DNA of 64,000 nt from DASQHW01 sp963837155 (GTDB taxonomy: Bacteria > Actinomycetota > Acidimicrobiia > IMCC26256 > PALSA-610): assembly GCA_963837155.1 (NCBI GenBank), contig CAWIMB010000001.1, positions 806,001-870,000 on the forward strand, written 5' to 3'. A program made the position numbers and the translations under genes. Below the pieces are notes generated by a model. It searched no databases, was not told the DNA's origin, and saw nothing but the letters and a program-made list of their open reading frames with translations. Shown here one piece after another: positions 42,726 to 52,231 of this stretch. Numbering within the stretch: position 1 is the first letter of the stretch; each line of letters starts with the position of its first letter.

Positions 42726-44945
42726 TCAGTCGCCGACGGCACCGCTCGTCGGTGCCGTCGCGCCGGCGTTGCTGTCGATGGCTTCCCAAAGGATCTCCGC
42801 GATGTCCTGCACGCGGACTTCCTCGTCCTTGCCTTCGCCCTTCACGCCGTCGTCGAACATCACGTAGCAGAACGGGCACGCGACCGCGATACGTGAGGCG
42901 CCGGTCGCGATTGCCTCTTGGCTGCGCTCGGTGTTGACCTTCTTGCCGACGTTCTCCTCCATCCACATGCGCGCGCCACCGGCGCCGCAGCACATGCCGC
43001 GCGTCCCGTTGCGCGGCATCTCGACGAGATCGACACCGGCGAGGGAACCGACGACGCGGCGCGGCGCGAGGTACACGTCGTTGTGACGGCCGAGGTAACA
43101 GGAGTCGTGGTACGTGACACGCTCGGCGAGCGACGCGCCCTCAAGTGACAGCCGTCCGTCGCGCACGAGCTGGTCGAGCAGCTGCGAGTGGTGGATGACT
43201 TCGTAGTTGCCGTCGAGTTGGGGGTAGTCGTTCTTCAGCACGTTGAAGCAGTGCGGGCATTGCGTGATGATCTTCTTGACCCCCATGCCGTTGAACGTCT
43301 CGATGTTCTGCATGGCGAGCATCTGGAAGATGTACTCGTTGCCGGCCCGGCGGGCCTGGTCGCCGTTGCACATCTCGCTCGGTCCGAGGATCGCGAAGTC
43401 GATGCCGGCGCGCTGCAACAGCTTGGCGAGCACGCGCGAGGTCTTCTTGTTGCGGTCGTCGAAGCTCCCCGCGCAGCCGACGAAGTAGAGGTACTCGTGG
43501 TCGAATGCGCCCCCCGGCTCGACGATGTCGACGCCTTCGAGTGAAGACGCCCAGTCGCCGCGTTCCCCCTGGTTCAGTCCGTACACGTTTCCGGCGTTCT
43601 CCATTGAACGGAACGTGTTGCCGAGCTCGTTGGGGAAGTCGCTCTCCATCAACGTCAGGTAGCGGCGCATGTCGAGGATCTTGTCGAGGATCTCGATGTT
43701 GACCGGGCAGATCTCGTCGCATGCCTTGCAGCTCGTGCACGCCCACAACTCTTCGGACGTGATCCGTTCGAACACGCTGTCGGCCCCCACCTTGATGTCG
43801 GGATCGACACCGACCGGCGGTGACACCGGCGGATCGCTCGTCGCGGCCATCACCTCGCCGACCTTCAGCACGATCTCGCGCGGGTCGAGCGGCTTCCCGG
43901 TGTTGTGCGCCGGGCACACCGACGTGCAACGGCCGCAGATCGTGCACGCGTCAGTGTCGAACAGCTGCTTCCACGTGAAGTCTTCGACCTTCACCGCGCC
44001 GAAGCTCTCGAGCTCGGTCTCCATGAGATTCGGCATCGGCTTCATCGCGCCCTTCGGGCGCGGCCGGTCGCGCAGGTACATGTTCATCGGCGACGTGAAC
44101 ATGTGACGCAGCTTGGTCGTGGGGATCATCACCAAGAAGCCGAGGAACGCGACGACATGCACGACCCACAACCACTTGTGCACGTTCGTCAACGTGTCGA
44201 TCGACCAAGTGTCGACGAGGTTCGCGATCGGGTAGCCGACGAACGACCACTTCTCGAAGGACGGCGTGCCCTCGAAAGCGATCCGCACGCCCTCGACGAG
44301 GAATCCCGTGACGCCGATCAGAAGCAGCGACCCGAGGATCAAGGCATCTTCGGGCTTGGTCTTGATGCGGATGCGGTACGGGCGCTGCACGTAACGGCGC
44401 AGGACGGCCCAGCCGACCCCGATCAAGAAGATGACACCCGCGAGATCGGCGCCCATTGAGTAGGCGAGATACACGTTGCCGTGCAGGAACTTGAACCGGT
44501 CGGGCATCTGGTGATCGGTCTCGCTGATCACCGTGGCGATGAACAGGAAGATGAACCCGAAGTAGAGGAACGAGTGCATCATCCCGGCGGCCGGGTCGCG
44601 GAGCAGCGTCTGCATCCACACGCCGCTGCGGAAGTCGCGCAGGCGACGCTCGACGTTCTTGCGGTTGGTGCGCCGGTCGTCGGGGCCGCCGCGCTGGTAG
44701 TTGCGGACGCGCAGTGACGCCAGCCAGGCGACGACCAAGAGCATGGTGGCGATCGCCGCATAGAACGCAACGACGACGGGGTCGGGCACGTTCGTGAACA
44801 CCTCTCGTTGCACGGTGGAGGTGTCGTGCCACTGTGTGATCACGGGGATGAGCCCGCTGGCAATCACGAAGATGGCGAGCAAGATCCCGGTGCCAAGAAC
44901 CAGCTGCGAGGGCTTGGGCAGCTTCGAAGGCGTCTTGAGCCGCAT
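42726..44945 (-). CDS. Membrane-bound Fe-S reductase (NarI-like plus CCG domains)
   Basis: 739 residues. The N-terminal 300 residues hold five or six membrane helices of the NarI/heme-b type, with His in MMHSFLYFGFIF and NVHKWLWVVHVVAF. Two [4Fe-4S] sites follow: CTICGRCTSVCPAHN and CTSCKACDEICPVN. The C-terminal half has two cysteine-rich CCG domains (QCPHCFNVLKNDYP, HDSCYLGRHNDVY, GMCCGAGGARMW, ACPFCYVMF), as in HdrB, GlpC and LutA. This layout matches mycobacterial Rv0338c and the FadF proteins that pass electrons from beta-oxidation flavoproteins to menaquinone. Intact, no partner genes beside it. Confidence 0.88.
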   Translation of the reverse strand: MRLKTPSKLPKPSQLVLGTGILLAIFVIASGLIPVITQWHDTSTVQREVFTNVPDPVVVAFYAAIATMLLVVAWLASLRVRNYQRGGPDDRRTNRKNVERRLRDFRSGVWMQTLLRDPAAGMMHSFLYFGFIFLFIATVISETDHQMPDRFKFLHGNVYLAYSMGADLAGVIFLIGVGWAVLRRYVQRPYRIRIKTKPEDALILGSLLLIGVTGFLVEGVRIAFEGTPSFEKWSFVGYPIANLVDTWSIDTLTNVHKWLWVVHVVAFLGFLVMIPTTKLRHMFTSPMNMYLRDRPRPKGAMKPMPNLMETELESFGAVKVEDFTWKQLFDTDACTICGRCTSVCPAHNTGKPLDPREIVLKVGEVMAATSDPPVSPPVGVDPDIKVGADSVFERITSEELWACTSCKACDEICPVNIEILDKILDMRRYLTLMESDFPNELGNTFRSMENAGNVYGLNQGERGDWASSLEGVDIVEPGGAFDHEYLYFVGCAGSFDDRNKKTSRVLAKLLQRAGIDFAILGPSEMCNGDQARRAGNEYIFQMLAMQNIETFNGMGVKKIITQCPHCFNVLKNDYPQLDGNYEVIHHSQLLDQLVRDGRLSLEGASLAERVTYHDSCYLGRHNDVYLAPRRVVGSLAGVDLVEMPRNGTRGMCCGAGGARMWMEENVGKKVNTERSQEAIATGASRIAVACPFCYVMFDDGVKGEGKDEEVRVQDIAEILWEAIDSNAGATAPTSGAVGD

Positions 44946-45023
44946 CAGCCGTGAATGTACAAGTCCTCTTGCGAACCTGCGTGACTCAGGTGTCTGAGAG
45001 ACACCCCACTCACGCAGGTTGGG

Positions 45024-45449
45024 CTATTGGACCGACCTCGCGTCGGCGTCTCTCAGGCGATGGGCCATGCCGGCGAGGAGCTTGCGGGCGAAGCCGGGAA
45101 CCTCGTCGATCAGCCCGGCGAACTCGCGCTGGCCGAGCACGACGAGCTCCATGTCGCTCTCGGCGACGACGGTCGCGTTGCGCGGCGCCTTCTCGAGCAG
45201 GGCCAGCTCACCGAATGCGGCGCCCGGCCCGATGGTGGCGACCTTGCGGCCCTGGCGGCTGACCCGGGCCTCCCCGTCGAGGATCACGAAGAACTCGTGG
45301 CCGGTCTCACCCTCCGAGACCAGCGTCTTGCCGGCCGGCACCCGCACATCCTCGGCCCGCCGGGCGACGAGCTGCAGATCCTTGCGGGAGCAGGCTGCGA
45401 ACAGCGGGACCTGCTGGAGGTGATCGATGAATGCGTCTCGCCTGGCCAT
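45024..45449 (-). CDS. Cyclic nucleotide-binding domain protein
   Basis: 141 residues from ATG 45449 (MARRDAFIDHLQQVPLFAAC); an upstream in-frame start would run through the dnaK promoter. Single CNB domain: ELQLVARRAEDVRVPAGKTL-like entry, GEGxxGHEFFVI in form SEGETGHEFFVILDG, and the phosphate-binding cassette GAAFGELALLEKAPRNATVV. No DNA-binding or kinase domain follows, so it may be a stand-alone sensor that acts through a partner. Divergent from dnaK with about 158 bases between. Confidence 0.85.
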   Translation of the reverse strand: MARRDAFIDHLQQVPLFAACSRKDLQLVARRAEDVRVPAGKTLVSEGETGHEFFVILDGEARVSRQGRKVATIGPGAAFGELALLEKAPRNATVVAESDMELVVLGQREFAGLIDEVPGFARKLLAGMAHRLRDADARSVQ

Positions 45450-45530
45450 GGGCCGGAAAGTTATCCCCACAAGCCCCGGAGCGCACGCGTACCTCTCCAG
45501 ACCCGCACAAATCCTGCCGATCCGGGAATC

Positions 45531-45556
45531 TGACAATACCGTTGTCAAGTTATACT
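45531..45556 (+). promoter_or_regulatory. Inverted repeat and -10-like box before dnaK
   Basis: TGACAA (45531-45536) and TTGTCA (45542-45547) form a perfect inverted repeat around TACCG, followed by TATACT (45551-45556). It is not the HspR HAIR (CTTGAGT-N7-ACTCAAG) or CIRCE. It may be a promoter with an operator; spacing from CTGACA to TATACT is 15 bases, short for a standard promoter. Confidence 0.4.
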
Positions 45557-45607
45557 GCCTCGACCCGCTCAGGTTCTTTCTCTCCAGGCAGCCCAAGGAG
45601 GCCAGCT

Positions 45608-47458
45608 ATGTCCAAGGCCGTCGGCATCGACCTCGGCACTACCAACTCCGTCGTCTCGGTGCTCGAGGCCGGCGAGCCCGCGGTGATCCCCAACGCCGAA
45701 GGCAGTCGAACGACTCCCTCGGTCGTCGCGTTCAGCAAGACGGGCGAGGTGCTCGTCGGGGAAGTCGCCAAGCGCCAGGCGATCACGAACCCGGATCGCA
45801 CGATCCGCTCGGTCAAGCGCCACATGGGCACCAACTGGTCGATTGACATCGACGGCAAGGCGTATACCGCGCAGGAGATCAGCGCTCGCATCTTGCAGAA
45901 GCTGAAGCGCGACGCCGAGAGCTACCTCGGCGAGACAGTGGTACAGGCCGTGATCACCGTTCCCGCGTACTTCGACGACGCGCAGCGGCAAGCGACCAAG
46001 GAAGCCGGCGAGATCGCAGGGCTCGAAGTGCTGCGCATTATCAACGAGCCGACCGCGGCCGCGCTCGCGTACGGGCTCGACAAGGAAGGCAAGGACCAGA
46101 CGATCCTCGTGTTCGACCTCGGCGGCGGCACCTTCGACGTGTCGGTCCTCGAGATCGGCGACGGTGTGTTCGAGGTGAAGTCGACGTCGGGCAACACACA
46201 TCTCGGTGGCGACGACTGGGACCAGCGCGTCATGGACTGGATGGTCACCGAGTTCAAGAACGCGCACGGCGTCGACCTGTCGATCGACAAGATGGCGATC
46301 CAGCGCCTGAAGGAAGCGGCGGAGAAGGCGAAGATCGAGCTCTCGAACCTGCAGGAGACGACGATCAACCTGCCGTTCATCACTGCGACCAGCGAGGGTC
46401 CGCTGCACCTGGAGATGTCGCTCACACGCGGCCGCTTCCAGGAGATGACGCGTGATCTGCTCGAGGCGTGCCGCGGGCCGTTCGAACAGGCAATCCGTGA
46501 CGGCGGTCTCGACAGTTCGAAGATCGACCATGTGATCCTCGTCGGCGGTTCCACGCGGATGCCCGCGGTCGCCGACCTGGTGCACGAGCTTCTCGGCAAG
46601 GAGCCCCACAAGGGTGTGAACCCCGACGAGGCGGTTGCAGCGGGTGCGTCGATCCAGGCCGGTGTGCTGAAGGGTGACGTCAAGGACATCCTCCTGCTCG
46701 ACGTCACGCCCTTGTCGCTTGGCATCGAGACCAAGGGTCAGATCATGACCAAGCTCATCGATCGCAACACGACGATCCCGGTGAAGCGGTCCGAGACCTT
46801 CACGACCGCCGACGACAACCAGCCGTCGGTGGAGATCAAGGTGCTCCAGGGCGAGAGCGAGATGGCGTATCGCAACAAGCCGCTCGGCACGTTCACGCTC
46901 ACGGGCTTGCCGCCCGCGCCGCGCGGCGTACCGCAGATCGAGGTCACATTCGACATCGACGCGAACGGCATCGTGCACGTGTCCGCCAAGGACCTCGGCA
47001 CCGGCAAGGAGCAGTCGATGGTGATCTCGGGCGGCACCGCGCTCGGCAAGGACGACATCAACCAGATGATCAAGGACGCCGAGGCGCACGCCGAGGAGGA
47101 CCGCCGCAAGCGCGAGGAGGCCGAGACGCGCAACACGGCCGACCAGCTCGCGTGGCAGACCGAGAACCTGCTCAAGGAGCAGGGTGACAAGGTCCCGGCC
47201 GACGACCGCCAGAAGATCGAGGACGCGCTCAGGCGCTTGAAGGATGCGCTCGCGGGTGCCGACATCGATGCGGTGAAGTCCGCGCACGAGGCTTTGCTCA
47301 CGGCGAGCAACGAGTTCACCCGGAAGCTGTACGAGAACGTGCAGGCGCAGCAATCGGCGGCCGGTGGTGCTGGCGGTCCCGGTGCGGGTGGCGAGCAGCC
47401 GTCCGACGACGAGGTCGCCGACGCGGAGATCATCGACGACGACGAGCAGACCGCGTAA
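45608..47458 (+). CDS. dnaK: Chaperone DnaK (Hsp70)
   Basis: 616 residues from ATG 45608 with AAGGAGG seven bases upstream. Nucleotide-binding domain: AVGIDLGTTNSVVSVLEAGE, VPAYFDDAQRQATKEAGEIA, INEPTAAALAYGLDK, VFDLGGGTFDVSVLEIGDGV and HVILVGGSTRMPAV. Substrate-binding domain: LDVTPLSLGIET and IDANGIVHVSAKD; helical lid and an acidic tail ending DDEQTA. Binds exposed hydrophobic segments of proteins with ATP, assisted by GrpE and DnaJ. Start of the heat-shock operon. Confidence 0.97.
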   Translation: MSKAVGIDLGTTNSVVSVLEAGEPAVIPNAEGSRTTPSVVAFSKTGEVLVGEVAKRQAITNPDRTIRSVKRHMGTNWSIDIDGKAYTAQEISARILQKLKRDAESYLGETVVQAVITVPAYFDDAQRQATKEAGEIAGLEVLRIINEPTAAALAYGLDKEGKDQTILVFDLGGGTFDVSVLEIGDGVFEVKSTSGNTHLGGDDWDQRVMDWMVTEFKNAHGVDLSIDKMAIQRLKEAAEKAKIELSNLQETTINLPFITATSEGPLHLEMSLTRGRFQEMTRDLLEACRGPFEQAIRDGGLDSSKIDHVILVGGSTRMPAVADLVHELLGKEPHKGVNPDEAVAAGASIQAGVLKGDVKDILLLDVTPLSLGIETKGQIMTKLIDRNTTIPVKRSETFTTADDNQPSVEIKVLQGESEMAYRNKPLGTFTLTGLPPAPRGVPQIEVTFDIDANGIVHVSAKDLGTGKEQSMVISGGTALGKDDINQMIKDAEAHAEEDRRKREEAETRNTADQLAWQTENLLKEQGDKVPADDRQKIEDALRRLKDALAGADIDAVKSAHEALLTASNEFTRKLYENVQAQQSAAGGAGGPGAGGEQPSDDEVADAEIIDDDEQTA

Positions 47459-47464
47459 CGCGTC

Positions 47465-47983
47465 ATGACTGACATGAACGAGCCAACGCCGGATCCTGCA
47501 GTGCAGGATCCGGCCGAGGCGGAAGCCGAGCAACTCGTCAACGACCTCGACGCGTTTCAGCGCGAGCGCGACGACTTGCTCGACACAACGCGGCGGCTAC
47601 AGGCCGACTTCGAGAACTACCGCAAGCGTGTGCTGCGCGAGCAGACCGCGCTCGTGGAACGCGCAACCGAAGGATTGCTCGAACAGCTGCTGCCGGTCCT
47701 CGACAGCTTCGAGCTCGCAGTGCGAAATGTCGCGGACGGCGACGTCGACGAGAAGGTCCGCAAGGGCATCGAGCTCGTGTTCGCCGAATTGGTCGGCGTG
47801 ATGGAGCGAGCGGGTCTCGAGCGTATCGACGCGCTCGGCGCCGTATTCGACCCGAACGAGCACGAAGCCGTGATGCAGGACGACGGCGACGGCGAGCCGC
47901 ACGTCGGCGACGTGCTGCGCACCGGATGGAAGTTGAAGGGTCGCGTGTTGCGTCCCGCGATGGTCAAGGTGACGAGGGCGTAA
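47465..47983 (+). CDS. grpE: Nucleotide exchange factor GrpE
   Basis: 172 residues from ATG 47465, six bases after dnaK. A charged N-terminal coiled-coil (LVNDLDAFQRERDDLLDTTR, LQADFENYRKRVLREQ) leads to the beta domain, which contacts DnaK: LPVLDSFELAVRNV, GIELVFAELVGVMERAGLER, GAVFDPNEHEAVMQ and VLRTGWKLKGRVLRPAMVKV. Releases ADP from DnaK. Four bases before dnaJ. Confidence 0.95.
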   Translation: MTDMNEPTPDPAVQDPAEAEAEQLVNDLDAFQRERDDLLDTTRRLQADFENYRKRVLREQTALVERATEGLLEQLLPVLDSFELAVRNVADGDVDEKVRKGIELVFAELVGVMERAGLERIDALGAVFDPNEHEAVMQDDGDGEPHVGDVLRTGWKLKGRVLRPAMVKVTRA

Positions 47984-47987
47984 CTGA

Positions 47988-49167
47988 ATGGCAGCGCAGC
48001 GCGAGTGGTTCGAGAAGGACTACTACTCGGTGCTCGGCGTGCCTCAGGGCGCGACCGACAAAGAGATCTCGCGCGCCTACAAGAAGCTCGCGAAGCAGTA
48101 CCACCCGGACGCGAACTCGGGAAACAAGGACGCCGAGGAACGATTCAAGGAGATCTCGGCGGCGTACGACGTGCTGGGCGACGCGTCCAAGCGCAAGGAA
48201 TACGACGAGGTGCGGCGCATGGTTGCGTCGGGTGTCGGTCCCGGGGGATACGGCGGCTTCGGTCCCGGTGGCGCCGGCGGCGCAGGCGGCCAGACGTTCA
48301 ACTACGAGGGCAACCTCGGAGACCTCGGCGGCTTGTTCGGCAATCTCTTCGGCGGGCGCCGGCAGCAGCGGGCGAGTCGTGGGCCGCAACGGGGACAGGA
48401 TCTCGAGACCGAGTTGCACCTGTCGTTCGACGATGCCGTGCGCGGGGTCACCTCGACCGTACGCTTCCGTGCCGACGCGACGTGCGCGACGTGTGCGGGT
48501 TCGGGCGCGGCGCCCGGTTCGACACCGGAGACATGCCCTGAATGCCACGGCAGTGGCTCGATCGCGGTGGATCAGGGACCGTTCTCGTTCTCCCAGGTGT
48601 GCCCGAACTGCGGCGGACGCGGACAGGTCATCCCCAAGCCGTGCCCCACATGCAAGGGCCAGGGCGTCGAGATGCGCGCCCGTGAGGTCAAGGTACGCGT
48701 GCCCACCGGCGTGGCCGACGGGCAGCGCATTCGCGTGAAGGGACAGCGGCGCGGCCGGCGCGAACGGCGGCCCGCCGGGCGACCTCTACGTCATCGTGCA
48801 CGTGCGCGCTCACCCGTTGTTCGGTCGCAGCGGCAACGACCTCACGTTGCGACTCCCGGTGACGTTCGCGGAAGCCGCGCTCGGTGCCGACGTCAAGGTG
48901 CCGACGCTCGACGGGCAGGTCACGGTGCGAATCCCGCCCGGAACCCCGTCCGGCAAAGCGCTTCGGGTGCGCGGCCATGGGATGCAGGGCGACAAGAACA
49001 AGACCGGCGACCTCATCGTCACCGTCGAGGTGCAAGTGCCGGTGAATCTCAACGCCGAGCAGCGCGATGCGATCGAGACCCTTGCGAAGGTGCTCGATGA
49101 AGACCCGCGTGCTGCGCTGTTCGCACAGTCGGAGACGCAACACCGGAGGCGCGACGATGGAGCCTGA
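47988..49167 (+). CDS. dnaJ: Co-chaperone DnaJ, frameshifted near 48745
   Basis: J domain at the N-terminus: DYYSVLGVPQGATDKEISRA, YHPDANSGNKDAEERFKEI with the HPD motif, followed by a Gly/Phe linker. Zinc-binding CxxCxGxG repeats: CATCAGSG, CPECHGSG, CPNCGGRG, CPTCKGQG. After VADGQRIRVKG the frame is lost at 48741-48750 and resumes one base on with GAAGANGGPPGDLYVIVHVR and the C-terminal peptide-binding domain (LTLRLPVTFAEAALGADVKV, TPSGKALRVRGHGMQG). The restored gene is about 390 residues and its stop overlaps hspR. One extra base, likely an assembly error. Confidence 0.93.
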
Positions 49168-49553
49168 CACCAGGGCGCTGTACGTGATCTCGGTCGCGGC
49201 CGAGCTCGCCGGCGTCCACCCGCAGACGTTGCGGATCTACGAGCGCAAGGGCCTCGTGGCGCCCGCCGCGCACGAGTGGTCGCAGCCGTCGCTACTCGGA
49301 GCGCGACATCGCGCTCTTGCGCCGCATCCAGGAGTTGACGAACGAGGGCGTGTCGCTTGCGGGTGTCCAGAAGGTGCTCGCGCTCGAAGAGGAACTGTTC
49401 GCGGCACACGAGCGCATCGCGCAGCTCGAAGCGCGCCTCGATGCCTTGGTCCGCGAGATGGAAGAGCGCGTCGAGGCCGCGCACCGCCAGTACAAGCGCG
49501 AACTCGTACCCCTGCGCAGCACGTCACTTTCACCGTTCCGGTCCGCGAGGTAA
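49157..49553 (+). CDS. hspR: Heat-shock repressor HspR (MerR family), frameshifted near 49267
   Basis: Starts at ATG 49157 with GGAGG upstream, overlapping the dnaJ end by 11 bases. The MerR-type wing and helix are VISVAAELAGVHPQTLRIYE and RKGLVAPA. The frame breaks at 49261-49272 and continues one base on: RTSGRSRRYSERDIALLRRI, QELTNEGVSLAGVQKVLALE and a coiled coil with YKRELVPL. About 131 residues restored. In actinobacteria HspR with DnaK represses this same operon and clpB at HAIR sites. No exact HAIR site was found upstream of dnaK here. Confidence 0.88.
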
Positions 49554-49559
49554 TCAGCA

Positions 49560-52141
49560 TGGCTATCGACCCGAACCGTTTCACGCGCAAGACCCAAGAG
49601 GCGTTCGCCGCCGCGCAAGCGTTGGCGCGTGACGCCGGCAACACCGAGATCGCACCCGAGCACCTGCTGAGCGCCTTGCTCGATCAGCCCGAGGGCATCG
49701 TCTCCGGGGTTGTCGAGCGCATCGGCGTGGACGTGGGTGCGGTGCGACGCAAGCTCGACGAGGCGCTGGAGAAGTTGGCACGCGTCAGTGGCGCGACCGT
49801 CCACGATGCCCAGCTCAGTTCGAGCACATTTCGCGTGCTCGAGAACGCCGACAAAGAGCGAGAAGGACTCAGCGACGACTACGTGTCGACCGAGCACATC
49901 CTGCTTGCGATGGCCGAGGTCCCCGGAGGCGTCGGCGACCTGCTGCGCAGCTTCGGCGTCACACGGGACGCCGCGTTGGAGGCGCTGCGCGACGTGCGCG
50001 GCTCGCACCGTGTCACGAGTGACAATCCCGAGGAGCAATACCAGGCGCTCGAGAAGTACGGCCGCGACCTGACCGAGGCGGCCCGCAAGGGCAAGATCGA
50101 TCCGGTTATCGGCCGCGACGAGGAGATCCGCCGCATCATCCAGGTGCTCTCTCGGCGCACCAAGAACAACCCGGTGCTGATTGGTGAGCCCGGCGTCGGC
50201 AAGACCGCGATCGTCGAAGGGCTCGCGCGGCGCATCGTCGAAGGCGACGTTCCCGAGGGGCTCCGCAACAAGCGCGTGATCGCGCTCGACATCGGCTCGA
50301 TGGTCGCAGGCTCGAAGTATCGCGGCGAGTTCGAGGAGCGGTTCAAGGCGGTCTTGAAGGAGATCTCCGACTCCGGGGGCGAGGTCATCACGTTCATCGA
50401 CGAGCTGCACACGATCGTCGGTGCCGGCGGCGCAGAAGGCGCGGTCGACGCCGGCAACATGATCAAGCCGATGCTTGCCGCGGTGAGCTGCGTCTCATCG
50501 GCGCGACGACGCTCGACGAGTACCGCAAGTACATCGAGAAGGACGCCGCGTTGGAACGGCGCTTCCAAACGGTGTTCGTCGGCGAGCCGTCGGTCGAGGA
50601 CACGATCGCGATCCTGCGCGGCTTGAAGGAGCGCTACGAAGTGCACCATGGCGTGCGCATCCAGGACGCCGCGCTCGTCGCGGCGGCAGTGCTCTCCGAC
50701 CGCTACATCACCGGCCGCCAGCTCCCCGACAAGGCGATCGACCTCGTCGACGAGTCGGCTTCACGGTTGCGGATCGAGATCGACTCGATGCCGTTCGAGA
50801 TCGACGTCGTCGAGCGGCGCATCCGCCAGCTCGAGATCGAGCGCGCGGCATTGGCGAAAGAGACCGACGAGGTCTCGCGTGGGCGGCTCGAGGCGCTGGA
50901 GGCTGAGCTCCAGTCGTTGCAAGAGGAGCGCGACGGCATGGTCGCGCACTGGCAGTCCGAGAAGGATGCGATCGTCGCGATTCAGGAGGCGAAGGAACGC
51001 TTCGAGCAGGCCAAGCTCGACGCCGAGCGCGCCGAGCGCGACGGCGATCTCGAACGGGCCGCGCAGCTGCGGTACGGACACATCCCCGTCGTCGAGCGCG
51101 AGATCCAGTCGATGACCGAGCGGTTGAACGAGCTCCAGCACGACGGTGCCATGCTCAAGGAAGAGGTCGACGAGGAAGACATCGCCGAGATCGTCGCCAA
51201 GTGGACGGGCATTCCCGTGTCGCGTCTGATGGAAGGCGAGCTCGCGAAGCTCGTTCGGCTCGAGGAACACCTGCACGAGCGCGTCGTCGGCCAGAACCAG
51301 GCGGTGACCGCGGTCGCGAACGCCATCCGGCGATCGCGCGCGGGTTTGTCGGACCCGAACCGGCCGATCGGCTCGTTCTTGTTCCTCGGTCCGACGGGTG
51401 TCGGCAAGACCGAGCTCGCGCGTGCACTCGCCGAGTTCTTGTTTGACGACGAACGGGCAATGCAGCGCATCGACATGTCGGAGTACATGGAGAAGCACTC
51501 CGTGTCGCGACTCGTCGGCGCGCCTCCCGGCTACGTCGGTTACGAGGAAGGCGGGCAGCTCACCGAGGCCGTGCGCCGCCGCCCGTATGCAGTGATCCTG
51601 CTCGACGAGATCGAGAAGGCGCATCCTGACGTCTTCAACATCCTGTTGCAGCTGATGGACGACGGCCGCCTCACCGACGGCCAGGGCCGCACGGTCGACT
51701 TCACGAACACCGTCGTGATCATGACGTCGAACCTCGGCTCGGGCGCAGCGGAGGAACAGGTGCTCGCAGCCGTGCGTGTGCACTTCAAGCCGGAGTTCCT
51801 GAACCGCGTCGACGAGATCGTTGTGTTCCACAGGTTGTCCGAGGAGGACATCGAACGCATCGTCGGCTTGCAAGTTGAGCGGTTGCAGGCCCGGCTCGCC
51901 GAGCCGCGGGCTCAACCTGGAGCTCACGCCGGCCGCCCAGAAGTGGATCGCACAGACCGGTTACGACCCCGACTTCGGCGCGCGGCCGCTGAAGCGCGTC
52001 CTCCAACGTGAGATTGCCGACCCGATCGCGCTCGAGCTGCTGAAGGGCACCTACCAGCAGGGCGACACGATCACGGTCGACGCCAAGCCCGACGGCGGTT
52101 TGGTGTTCGACCACGTGATGACCGCCGACATCGTCGCCTGA
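49560..52141 (+). CDS. clpB: Disaggregase ClpB, two frameshifts
   Basis: ATG 49560 (MAIDPNRFTRKTQEAFAAAQ), seven bases after hspR. N-domain, then the first AAA+ module with Walker A LIGEPGVGKTAIVEGLARR and Walker B VITFIDELHTIVGAG. At 50471-50480 (MLA then RGELRLIGATTLDEYRKYIE in another frame) a base is missing. The middle coiled coil (ERRIRQLEIERAALAKETDE) and second AAA+ module (FLGPTGVGKTELARALAEFL, GAPPGYVGYEEGGQLTEAVR, ILLDEIEKAHPDVFNILLQL) are intact. A second break at 51904-51907 (one extra C) restores RGLNLELTPAAQKWIAQTGY. Total about 860 residues, the usual length. Threads aggregated proteins with DnaK. Confidence 0.94.
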
Positions 52142-52148
52142 AAAGCCA

Positions 52149-52203
52149 CCAACTGTTGGCAGGGTTTCCCGCGCATAGCGCGGGTTTTCCTGCCAACAGT
52201 TGG
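52149..52203 (+). terminator. Terminator hairpin nested in a 15-bp inverted repeat
   Basis: Outer arms CCAACTGTTGGCAGG (52149-52163) and CCTGCCAACAGTTGG (52189-52203) are perfect complements. Inside, CCCGCGC-ATA-GCGCGGG (52168-52184) is followed by TTTT, a standard intrinsic terminator, eight bases after the clpB stop. Ends the heat-shock operon. Confidence 0.8.
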
Positions 52204-52231
52204 AGCGTTTGAGAGGCCAGACTGGTGGCCC

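Noticed and set aside
45450..45607. HspR HAIR or CIRCE operator before dnaK
   Set aside because: Neither consensus is present; only an unrelated short palindrome is seen.
45569..47533. Long open frame of 654 codons antisense to dnaK
   Set aside because: A shadow of high-GC coding sequence; no family resemblance, no ribosome site, and dnaK is certain on the other strand.
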